From: Albula goreensis
Taxonomy: Eukaryota > Chordata > Actinopteri > Albuliformes > Albulidae
DNA length: 64,000 nt
Assembly (NCBI GenBank): GCA_022829145.1
Contig: CM040755.1
Coordinates: 17,088,063 to 17,152,062, forward strand
Direction of reading: 5' to 3'
This document shows positions 1 through 12,344 of this stretch, piece by piece. The position numbers and the translations under genes are program-made. Within the stretch, counting starts at the first letter, position 1, and the number at the start of each line of letters is the position of its first letter. The notes under the pieces are model-generated. The model worked only from the letters and a program-made list of their open reading frames with translations. It was not told the origin of the DNA and did not search any database.

Positions 1-276
1 TCATCACAAGGTTTAATGAACACAGCCAAGTCATGCAGTTTAAGTAAGTGTAATGCCTGCTTATCAGGATCAACAGTGGGGCTTTGTTTGTTCTACTCTA
101 ATTTGTGTTCAACTTTATGCAAAGTATTCAGTTCTCTTTTGGGAAACACATTTTTATCCCTCCATATGGAGCTAGAGCAAACATTCCAGTGTCATTAAAG
201 GCTGTTTACATCAGCCATGATCTTATCCTTATTAGTTGGTGCTTTTAACAGACCTCTATATGTGAACACTCTGCAG
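1..276 (+). other. vps13c: VPS13C intron (3' part)
   Basis: This is the tail of the intron before the first exon in the window. It ends in CTCTGCAG at 269-276. I see no coding signal or repeat in it; a 60-codon open frame near its start has no family resemblance. Confidence 0.8.
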
Positions 277-388
277 GTACTTCATGGCTCTGGTTCAGGA
301 AATGGCAGTGAAGATTGATCAGGGCTTCCTTGGGGCTATAATTGCACTCTTCACCCCATCCACAGACCCCGAGGCCGATAAACAGAAG
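277..388 (+). CDS. vps13c: VPS13C exon 1 of window
   Basis: It encodes YFMALVQEM...[24 protein letters not shown], the stretch just ahead of the ATG2_C-like region. The first base, 277, is the third base of a codon carried over from upstream. The donor is AAG|GTGACA at 388/389, a non-ideal donor with GTGACA in place of [17 protein letters not shown] is a VPS13C signature that separates it from VPS13A. Confidence 0.93.
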
Positions 389-3300
389 GTGACACAGCTA
401 ATATGTCTGTACGAAGGCTGTGAGCATGTGCTCGTGTTATCAAGCATGGTGAATGCTGCCCTCTTGAGTTAGATTGTGTTTATACATGCTTCTGCTCTAT
501 TCATTGTAGCATGTGTGATGTTGCTCCAATGTTATCAATGGCCTTCTTGATATGTGGTATGCTCTTCCACAGCTCCTGAATGCCTCTTCAGTTTTGGTCA
601 CAGAGATGAGCTATGTCTTGATGCAGAAATTAAGTTAACAACTGAATTGAATTACAAAACTGAAAATGCCATTAGCACGAAACTCTTCCAGTAGAGCATT
701 CATAAAACTGGGAATATTTGTGAAAGCTGATTTCAGAATTATATCTAAAAATGTTCATCACTCATCTGTTTATCTAATTTGCAACCAAAAATTGTTTCTA
801 TTTAGAGTTTCATTGTATTTCAGTTTGGTCAGTATATACAAAATGGCTGGTTGACTTCAACTGGTTCACTTGAACATCATATTAGCTTATTTAAAACATT
901 CACAATTATGTCCTACTATAAGCTCATTCTCTACTTGATCTTTGGTGTGGAACAGATGTGCTGTGGTCATGTGCAGACTTGTCAGAGGACTTTGTTGACA
1001 GAATTTTTATTTGTAAATGCTTTCAGACAAAGCTCATTGAGAAGGACCTTGAGGCATTACAGGCAGAGCTAATGGAGACATCAATGACAGATACTTCAGG
1101 CCTCAGCTTCTTCGAGCACTTCCATATCTCCCCTATCAAAGTAAGAGCCTCGTTTGACACCATATGTCCATACTCTACCTTTAATCCAAGTCCTCAGCAG
1201 CAGAACATTTTCCACATCTTTCCTATCAAAGTAAAAGTAATTTCACTGGCCAATTCCATACATCATCTATCAAGTTAAGAGCCTCTTTTAGAAGTATGCT
1301 CCCATAGCTCTCCTGTCAGAGTAGGGGTATTTCACAACACAATTCTCTGTACTTCCTGTCAAAGTAAGAGCCTCTTTTCACTGAGTGCTTATAGGGTGCT
1401 TTAAACAAACACTGGAGCAGATCAGTGTTTTCCATGTGGCAGGTTTTGGCTTTGATATAAACAAAGGCTTTAAAGCTATATATTTTAATGACAATTTTAT
1501 GCAGCTAAGATCTGATCCACTTTGCTTGTTTTTGTGTTTATCATGATTGTTCACCTTGCATGCAGTCTTTTTGGGCAGGTGTTCATTCAGCTGTTGTCCC
1601 TACAGTTGCACCTAAGTCTGTCCCTGGGTTCCAGCGGAGAGGACTCAGAACAGCAGGAAATGGTTGCCATCCAGTCTGTGAACTTACTTCTGAAAAGCAT
1701 TGGGGCAACCCTCACAGATGTGGACGATCTCATCTTCAAGTGAGTTAATAAGTAAAATGTTCATTTTCAGTTTGAAGTGAGAAAGTTAATTACCTTGCAG
1801 TTAATAATAAATTAAGCGTAAGGTCATTTAATTGACTATGCTGATAAATAAATGGTCTTAAAATTAGTTTCATTAACTGCTTATTTGGTGCTTAGTGAAT
1901 GGGCATATTTTTTGCAGGCTTGCCTTCTTTGAAGTGAAATATCAGTTCTACAGAAGAGAGAAACTTATGTGGGCTGTGATTAGACATTACACAGAGCAGG
2001 TAAGTTAAATGCTCACTTACTCCCCAAACCTGCATAGTTAACTTTGCAATGATGTCCTGAACACTTGCAGGGTCATAGAAAGAAAAAATATTGTCATTCT
2101 ACATCTTCAACTGACTGAAACATTCCATTAGATCCAGTGCTCATTAAAGTCTTTTCCTTCCCTACACAGTTCCTGAAACAGATGTATGTGCTGGTGTTAG
2201 GCCTGGATGTGCTAGGGAATCCATTTGGACTGATCCGGGGCCTGTCAGAAGGAGTAGAGGCGTTCTTCTATGAGCCCTTCCAGGTGAGAAACATTCACAA
2301 GCACACCACATGATTATTTTACCATATACATTCTAATGAGGAGTTAGGCTATACATGACTTTGAACCTGTATTTACCATTTTTTTAAAAAAATATCAGAA
2401 ACAGAAATGAAATGTAGTTTGGTAAAAAGAAAGAAAGCTGGGAAGCTGTCAGTTTTCAGAATGATTTGTGAAAGAAGTCCAGATGTGACATTTATTTCTC
2501 GTTTGGTTTTGGATGGAGGCAGAGTAATCTTTTGATACATGTGCGTCTGTCACAGGGAGCCGTCCAGGGGCCAGAGGAGTTTGCAGAAGGCTTTGTGATC
2601 GGAGTGCGCAGCTTGCTGGGACACACAGTAGGTAAGGCTGTAACAGCGCTGTGTCTTTTCCTTTTTTAAATCATATTTATATGGGGAAATGGATAAAAAA
2701 CACAACTATGTTAAAAGTAGAGGTTTAAGCCACAGCGTACATATCAGGCTATGACAATTGAGTCAGAGAAGAGACTCCATGCTTAGCTTGCTAAGTTTCA
2801 CACTGTAGAAGCAATGCCATTACCTTTTCAACTTTTACCGTTTCAAAATTTTAAGCTGGGGAGGTCAATGAGAATAAAGAGATATATGGGTACATTAGTT
2901 TACCGTCTATCTTACCCCAGCAATTCTGACCCAGCTGCATCCTCACCCATGTGGAAATACTGTGGTTAGGATTTTAACTCTCACCCGAAGGAGACACAGC
3001 TGCACCACAAACATGTGCCTGTAGTCCATGACCTCTGCACTTTAGTTTTGGGCTTTGGCTACATCAGCAACTGGCTATGAACAGGATCCCATGGTGGCAG
3101 GACACATTGGTCATCCTATCAGGGGGTATGTGGCTGAACCTGGAATGGAGTCTTTAGGCTATCACGACATTAGCACCCATAAGTTCCCTGCCATCATCAG
3201 TAAGTGATAACCTTATCCTATATTGGGTAACATTGATCCTTTGCTGTGTGGTGAATCAGAGGCACAACTGATTTTAAATAGGGTGAGACATGGGGAAAAT

Positions 3301-6300
3301 AATAAAGGGCATGATAACAGTTATTTTTCTGCTCTTTAAAAAAGGATAGATGGTATGAGTAATGTTGAGGAACAATATGGGGAGTTTAAGTATATTTAGT
3401 TCCTCAAAAGATTTCAGGTAATAGAAGACTATAAGAGGATGATTCTAAAAGTATTGAAAGAACAAGCAAAGAATCATCTCTAGGTGTAAGAAGGTTTAGG
3501 TGAGGATGGTTTAATGATTACACTCCAACCTGTAAATGAGTGTAGTCTGGGTTATTTCCAGATTTGTTTGTTTGAAAGATCTGGAGGAAGTAATTGTTCT
3601 TTGTTCTTAGAATGTTGGGAGAATGTTGCTTTGTAGTTGTAGAAATTGTTTTGTGGTACACTGATAGATTTGGGATTTTTAATTTTGTCGTCAGAGTGTC
3701 TTAATCAGGAAGCAGCTATGTAGGATGTCCATATATGTATTAATTCGTTTTTTTAATACCTGTGTTTTTTTATGGAGTCTTCCAGATGAAAACATTAGTG
3801 TTATTTGCATAGGGTTCATCCAACTTCAAAATGGATGAACCTATAATGTGTTATGAATGACTCATTGATTTGGACCAGTTCGAATGTTTTTCATCTACAG
3901 AGAGTAGTCTCTCAACTCAAAATTAGTCAGACACATGGTGTATGATGTGATGTGGTTCATTCAGCCTCCCTGCCATCTTGAGTAAACACATTCATCCACA
4001 GCAGAACCATGAGCCATTGTTATTTCTCTGTCCTCCTCCAGGGGGAGCTGCAGGGATGGTGTCTCGTATCACTGGCTCTGTGGGCAAAGGGCTGGCTGCC
4101 ATCACCATGGACAAAGAGTACCAACAGAAACGCAGGGAAGAGATGAATCGGCCTCCCAAAGACTTTGGGGAGAGTCTAGCAAAAGGAGGGAAGGGTTTTC
4201 TCAAGGTAACCCACCTTCTACCTCTCTTTACCCATTCCCAGCCAATATTTAACCATACCCAAACATAACTCTCCACCTCAATGCTAAACTTGACTTATTT
4301 TTATGCCTTCTGTCAGAGCTTTAGTTATAATACTCTGTAATACAGAAACCACTTAACATGAGTTATTATAAATTACAAATAAAAGGAAAATCAGATTTAT
4401 CCTAGACATAGTTTTATGGGCTACTAATGACTAATAAACCACCTGGAAATATAGGCTTGCATAATATGTGCATTCACCAAAAACTGGCATTTTTTAAATG
4501 ACTTACAGTGCTTTCTCCACAACATACAGTATGCTCTCAGCAAAGCCTTTTTTTGCTACCACTCGGTAGGGCTGTTCTTATGAATGCAGGAATGAGCCGT
4601 GTAAGACCTTTGGTTCTCTACGCTATTTTTAGGAGAGACAAATGCCTCACAGCAAATATCACATGAATATGAATAGTGTGCACTGCTGTTGTATGTGGTT
4701 TGGAGCGAAAAGCTAAAACCATGGAAAAAATGCAAAGAACCCTGCAGCTATTGGGTGCTGTATGTTACCACCAGAGTCCTTTTCCATCCTGAGTGTCTCA
4801 ATTCATTTTAAAAAAGCTTAGCATTTACGACAATTGAATACCAAGAAAAATTGCAAATGGAAAGTGTATAGCATGTTGTCCTGTTTTTATGCTGCTAACA
4901 TGTAAATAAATGTTCTCACAGACTGTACAATGTTATTAAATGCAATACATTTTTATATAAGTTACTTTTTCACAAGGGAAAAATCTGATTTTAAGAGCTA
5001 TGCCTTTCTTTGGAAAAATTGTATGTATTGTGTATATTAAATATGCTTCAAGACAGATTTGGATGAAGATTTTGTCATTAAGATTCCTTCTGCTGACATA
5101 ATCCCACATTGCAGTAATTTTCAGGTTATGTGTCGCTGTCCTTTTGTGTAGGCAGGTTAAGTCATTTGCTCTGTCTTGTTGAATATTAATTAATTCTGTA
5201 CTGTAAATGCTAAAAGCAACTTGTCCATTCATTAATGTTTTTTTTTCTGTGAGGCTAGAATTACCTTTTCATTTGCAATATAGTAATTACTAAAAAAAAA
5301 TGACATGGTAATGTATTGAATTTGTTATAGATGAGTTAGGTTTTCTTGGCTTTTTATATTGAGCAAACATTTTTGAAAAAAACATGTGATCTTAACTGTA
5401 ACTAAAAATAGATATATTTTTCCTACTATTGTACTATTAAGATATAAAGATTTTTATTTCCTTTTGCATTTAACTGTTCTACAAATCCATTAATTAGATC
5501 AAACTAACCTGAAAATTAAAATCAATTTGCACAAGCAATGGTGCCGGAAGCAGTTTGGTTGTGTGATTCTCTTGAATATGTTTGATTTTTGTTCACTGTT
5601 TAACCTTAGGTGTTATAAACCTGGCATGGAAGGGGAAACAGTGATAACCACCATGAACATGTCTCTCCTGTCTTCCACCTGTAAACCAGAGTACTTTGGC
5701 TGCTTATCCCTGATTACCTCTGCTGCCACTAGGGAGATAGACAGGGGACTCACACATAATTAAGTTCAGGATGACTAGTGTTCTACTCTAGCTGTGTTTT
5801 AGTGTGAAAATAACAGTCTCATTGGAAATGCTAACAACTCTCTTTTCTCCCTCCTCAGGGTGTTGTTGGTGGAGTGACAGGGATTGTCACAAAACCTGTT
5901 GAAGGTAGTTCCTGATACTTTATTTTCATGTCTCGCTGTGACTTAATTTCACTAAATTCCCGTAGCTGAAATAAAAATGTGTAAATGAAAGTGTTTTTTG
6001 TTCTGTGCCCTCCCTGCACTCTATCATGTTTTCAGTGATGATCTCCAGTCATTGCAACATTATTATCCTATGGCAACATTAATATCCACAGTCATTGCAT
6101 GCACTTTATTGCCACAATTTATGTTTTAAAACAACTGTGAGAACCGGCATTTATGTCAGTTAACATTCAACTTATTAATATTTGTAGTACATTTCTTCAT
6201 TTAACCTGTATTTTAACTTAAATAATCTCACTGGGTCCAAGGGCCAAGACTGCAAGACATAGTACAACAGGGGCTGTTTCAAGTTATGATGATTTTCTTT

Positions 6301-9300
6301 AAGTTTCTTTTAAAATAACATTTTATTGTATTGTGTTGAAGCCTGAAAAAAATCTGAGACTACATCCCACACAATAATGAGCTTGTTTCAAAATTTTGAA
6401 AACGATGACTTGCTCTATGCTGTGTCAGTAAAATTATATACAGCTAGCTATTAAACTATGTACTACCTGTTAAGAATACTCTTGTATCCATGTTGTTAAC
6501 AGTGCAGTGGCACAAAACTTTTTTGATAGATTGAATGTACTTCCAGTTTAGACAGTAGACCTGTGCATGCTGATACTTTCTCTGAATTAAACTGAAACTG
6601 AATTAAAACCAAGGAAGAAAAACTGAATTTCAAGGTCATATGAAAATGCTTCAGTAGGTTAGAGCTATATGGAGATAAATATGGAGATTCAGATTGGAGA
6701 ATAGCTGTCATAGCTACCATAATTTTATTAAAGCAGGGAGTAAGAACTGCGGTCCTCTGCCATGTGCTAGACAGTTGTTTTTTCTTTGTTGGCTTTTGTG
6801 AAGCATCCATCATATATTACAGGAGCCAAGAAAGAGGGTGCTGCCGGATTCTTCAAGGGCATTGGCAAGGGCCTGGTTGGCGTAGTAGCCCGACCCACTG
6901 GGGGGATTGTGGATATGGCCAGTAGCACCTTTCAGGGGATCCAGAGGTAGGAAATCTCTGCCACAAATCTGCACTGACTATTAATGACTCTCTCCCCAGT
7001 AAAGAAAAAATACTGGCTCTCTGATTATGGTCCACAAAAGAGGATTTTCTAAAAAAAAAGTTGTTTATCCCAATTTGATCGATTGCCACACAAAATATTC
7101 TCACTTCGGTCATCTTTTGGTTTGTTTGTTTGTTGGTTTGTTTGAGTGCTTTTCTCGTGTTCATTACAGTAATTCAAGCTGACTAATTTTACGTTCTCTG
7201 TTTTCATTTTCTTATTACTAAATCCCATGGATTTTTTTTGTTTTATTTCATGGCTAAGTGAGTGAGTATTTGGTCATATGCAAGGTGTCATGTAGGGCTC
7301 CTTTGACCAGTTCATATTGAGCTTGTTGAGTAAGCTGATTCTGCAGTACTGGCTGGCGGTCAGTGGCAGGATCAAGCTTTTGACTGTCGTAAAATGATCT
7401 TTGGGTGGTAAAGAGTAGGCCCAGGCTGGCGGGATGGAGGTTTTGACAGGGATGTTACTCACGGAAAGGTAAGTGTTGCATCGTGACCATGGAAGATGTA
7501 ACTCTTGTACAGTGCATTATTTAATCATAATTTACTGTACAAGCCAATGGACCACAAAAAATGAACACATGAATTAATTCTCTACATTTAACCCTACATC
7601 ATTTAACACTGCAACCAACTGCCCTTCCATGCTGGAGCATTTTGAGACGAACAGCCAAGCCCTCAGAGAAGGCCAGATAATGGAGGAGATTTTATTTTAA
7701 ATGGCTGAAAAAATCAAAGTATCTTTTCTCTAACTGAGATAAAAGTGTAGGATTTCATTAAGAGTTTAGGGGGTGTTAAATCTCTATCCTTTAAATGTGT
7801 ACATGATAATAAGCAAGTAAAAGAGGTCAAAAATGTTTGTAAGTGAAGTTCAATTTATTTTTATTCACAGCAGACAACTTTAAAACATTTGATGTTACTT
7901 CATTTGAACTTTTGACATTTTACAGGTGGATAATGTTGTTAATAAACTAAATGATTTTAGCTGCCTATAAAATCAAACAGGCTACATTCACATCTAGTAA
8001 CAGTGATACTCATGCCCCCCCTCCAGTCTCTGTTTGGAAATACCTTTCATGTACACTTTTAAATGGATTTCAGAATGGATGAATGGATTTTTAACATCCT
8101 TTTTTAAACATTCATACTTCACAGGCTAATGCATGGTTTACACCGCTAGACGCATTTGAAGTCACCTGAAAGGGCATAGACAGTGATTTCAGTCGATTTG
8201 AAGCTCCTCCTCCAGGTTCCCTTCTCTCTGGGTCTGGCCAACTGCACGAGCGCACTGCACTGCCAGATGGAATTTGGCGTGCTGCAAAGAACAAATCTCA
8301 ACCTGACCTTGTAATGGAGTGCTACTTTGTAGATGAGTGGTACAGTCTTTGGTGAAAAAGAGCCCTGTGCTTTTTTGGTAGGGTAGGGGATGCTACTTTC
8401 AGTTCAAGAGGGATCATACCGTACATACCGAGAAAAAGTATTGATTTTACTTGCAGTTCTGTAAAGGGCAACCACTTTGTTATTATCTTATGTATATATA
8501 TTCATTTGGAGCATAGTATTAAGTATATCGGAAAAGTAAATATGTATTAATAAACAGGGTTCAGTGATATACTACTAGAATTCACAGCTAGGCAGTTGTC
8601 TTTATGTGTTCCTGGGTTTATTATGTTTTCCTGGGGTTTCATTTTCCTTAGAAGATAAGAGGGGTTTTAGAGAAGGTTTTGGGTTTGGGGATGAGGTGCA
8701 TCGTGATTTCTACACCTAAGATTATGCAGAAACAAGCGCACGTGCTGAATCCCAGAATGGGGTTCATCTAGGCCCTCCTAAATTTGCACAGAAAGGCCTT
8801 CATGCGATCATGCGGATCCTCTCAAGCAGCCACTTTGACTCCCCTTGCTTTTGTCTTGAACACCCCACCCTGCTATCTCTACTCTGAAGTGGTGATCCCA
8901 CACACTGCTCTTACCCTGGTGATTGCGTCGTGTGAAGACCTAACCTCACACTGTATTTCCTCCATCCATCATTTTGCACCATTACTTTCAAAATTCAATA
9001 AATGCTGCATTTATCAATAACCAGATGGCCTTTGCTATTCCATGCTCTCCAAATAGAGGTAATGAAAGGTGAGAAACGACAGGTGTGATTGCACGCTGTT
9101 GCAATGCACAGTGTTTTAGTTAATGATCTAAAGGCAAATTATCTAAAAGGCATTGTTGTTACCTGCCCAGGGACATAAGATCAAATTGATAGCCTGGTAG
9201 TATGATAGCATACAATATCCATGTAAAAAAATCAAATAAATCTAAAACATGCCTGCAGGTATTTTATGGGATGAGATACAGTTTTATCTCAAATCTAAGT

Positions 9301-12300
9301 GATGAAGCTGAAGCATTTGCAATATTACATGGAGAGCTGACACCTGCTGTTGATTGACAGGGTGGCAGAATCGACAGAGGAAGTGACCAAATTGAGACCC
9401 GTTCGGCTCATCTGCGAGGACGGAATCATCCGCCCGTATGATCAGGTGTCATCCCAGGGCTACGACTTGTTCCAGGTGAGTCCATACGCAGCTTCCTGGC
9501 TGAATGGCTGATGTCCGCTCATGTTCTTGTCTCACTGCATTGGTGGAAAAATGGCAGTATTTTAATATAGCAGGCAAGGGATATTTCTTTCTTCTGACTT
9601 CATCTTCTCTCTTTTCCTACAATGAAAATGGATGAAATGTTATTTCTCAGTAGCCACCATGAGGAAATACATGGCGCTGGTCTTGGGGGCAGGACGCATA
9701 CTGTGAGGTTGCACTATTCTGGTTCTCTGATTGTGTGAGAAAGTCCCCATGGTTGTGGATGAGTGTTAATTAAGCCATTTTACACTGTTTTTTCACATGG
9801 TGATTGAGGTTAGTACTTCAATTTATCTAGATATTTTCAATAACATTTATGCACCAGAAAGCTTGTTACTGAGCTAGTTAATACAGTTCTACTGCAAAAA
9901 TAATATATTAAAGTGTGAACAGAATATGGAAGAGTGTTACCACATAATAATAACAACTGTGTACCCTAATAGTGAAAACACAGGCAATATAAGTTTGGTT
10001 CCTATGGTAAACAGTATTGTGGAGGGCTTTTGTCCCGTGTTATTGAGATGATTGACATAGTCAACGAGAGGTATAAAAGTTGAAATGGTACAGTTGAGTA
10101 TGTAATAACTGGTATGCTTTGATAAACCCATTGCACCATATTGCTTACTTTCTGAGTTTGTGGTGATTTTTGGGGTCTTGAGTTATCCTTTCAGGTTTTC
10201 ATCTTTTGTCATCTTTGTATCTGTGGTTCTCTTGGAAATCTAACCTGTCTTCTTTCTTCTCTTTTTGACATGCTGCCTGAACAGGATTAAAGGGGGAGGT
10301 GGCGAGGATTGGGGGTTTGGGAAAGTGATCTTTGTGAGGATGCGTGTGTTAGTGGCGTGGGGGGAGCGGGTTATGAAACAAGCTGTACTAAGGGTCTTTG
10401 ACTTTGATGTTGTATTCTGGATATGTAATACTACAGCCTACACATGTAACAACGATGGTGACATCATCAAACGCAGACTGCCTTTATAAACCACTTCAAT
10501 GCTGCAGTTCAAAGGTAGCATGCCAAGCTGTGTAGCCAGGCGTAAGCCCTCCGGTTTTAACCTGTTGCCATATTTTAGCTGTACTGTATTTTTTGTGTTT
10601 AAAAAAATCACATTTTCCACCACAAATTCAGGTTTGTTTTGCATAGAATAATGTCTTCTGTTTGCCAGAACCAGTTGCAGCACCATACCTCAGTCAGGAC
10701 TAGGGATATTTGCTCACCTCTGGTCTGACAGCCTCATGCCAAATAGCATCATGTTTGTTTTCATACAGAATTCAGTATAGAAACCTCATCAAAGCAGTCT
10801 GATTAAACCTATAAAGCAGCTGAGAACCTTTAGCATTATCCTCCTCTGTAGACATACTTACCAAATGGTACTGCTGAGTTGGATGTTAAAAAAAGCCTCA
10901 TCTTTTTTCACTGATCATTAGTTTGGACTGTTAAAATACATTGCATAGCACAGAAGTATCTTATCGTACAAATAAATTAATTGAATAACTCATTTTTGCA
11001 TTATCAGTGTGCTGCTTTGGCAAAAGTACACTATATTTTTCTAAAGGGCCCCTAAATAAATTTCTCAGATCATTTGTCATGGTTGTAAATTCATAGTGAC
11101 GCATATTAAATATCTTACTTAGTCATTGTACCTATACACTTCAGCTTTTTAGGATTAGAGTTGCTCAAATAATGTGTCCAGCTAATAAATGTATGCAAAA
11201 CATTAGTTTATTTTCATACTTTTTATTATTTCAAGGCATGACAGAACCAATGTACTTTGATATGAAATATATCTAATTTGAAATATTTTATTTATGTGTC
11301 GTTTTTGCATTACATATGAGTATTTATTCCTAAAAATGTATACTATTTTGAATGCTGAAGTGTCCATGAATTCATTATGAATGTATGTTAAGTACTATAG
11401 TGAAACTGTGATTTATTGTTGTGCTTTATGTGTACACTATTACTCTTACCTATTTTAATCATAAACTTATAATAAAAAATATTCACTACTTTGTTGTCAG
11501 GTTTTGTTTCTTTAAAGTTCTGAGCTTTGTTCAACAGTATTATTTAGCCAAATAACTAGAAATACCATAGTGTGTATTTACTGTAAATTGTATTTATATG
11601 GTTAACAACTTGTTAAGTAAGAATGGTATGTCGGTCAAGTTCCTTGAATTGCAAGTGATGTCATCAGTAATTGTCTGCACACGTTATGTCACTCAGACAG
11701 TCTTGAGCTGAATTCTCATGGACAATCCCTTTATTTACATTGCAAATGTCCCTGTCATTTCTTTCAGAGGTCAGAGATAAAACAGTTAGACGGAGAAATA
11801 TTCCGGCAACACTGTGAATTCCCCGGGCATAAAAGAACCAACATAATAGTTACGAACCGGTAAGGGTGAAACAAACAGCATCTCGCTATGCTTCCTCTTT
11901 GTCTATATTGACCTCATGCAGTGCTGGCAAATCCATGTCAGCATAATGGCCTTATCTGTAGGAAATGCATAATGCCTACTGTAGGTGGCTCTATTATACA
12001 GGGCTTGCTGCTCACTGTGAAATTATTTGGGTTCAACGCTCACTGCTTCACTAAAACAGACACCAACAGTCCCTCCTTTTGGTAACTGTTAAAATTTACC
12101 ATTAATTCTTTTACCAAAATTTTCAAATGTTATGTGTCATTTTTTATGTTTTATAGCTATGGGCCAGTGATGTGTGTTAGTTATGTTGGCTGTTGGCCTT
12201 TCATTATTGTAGAGGTTGGATTGTGCTATTTATGATATTTGTGTGTTGGTTTATTTTTCCCATTTTTTGTATGGGACTGTGATTACAACATTACAGAATG

Positions 12301-12302
12301 TA

Positions 12303-12344
<42 letters not shown>

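Noticed and set aside
3992-4276. 94-codon minus-strand frame
   Set aside because: Shadow of the conserved VPS13C exon at 4042-4205.
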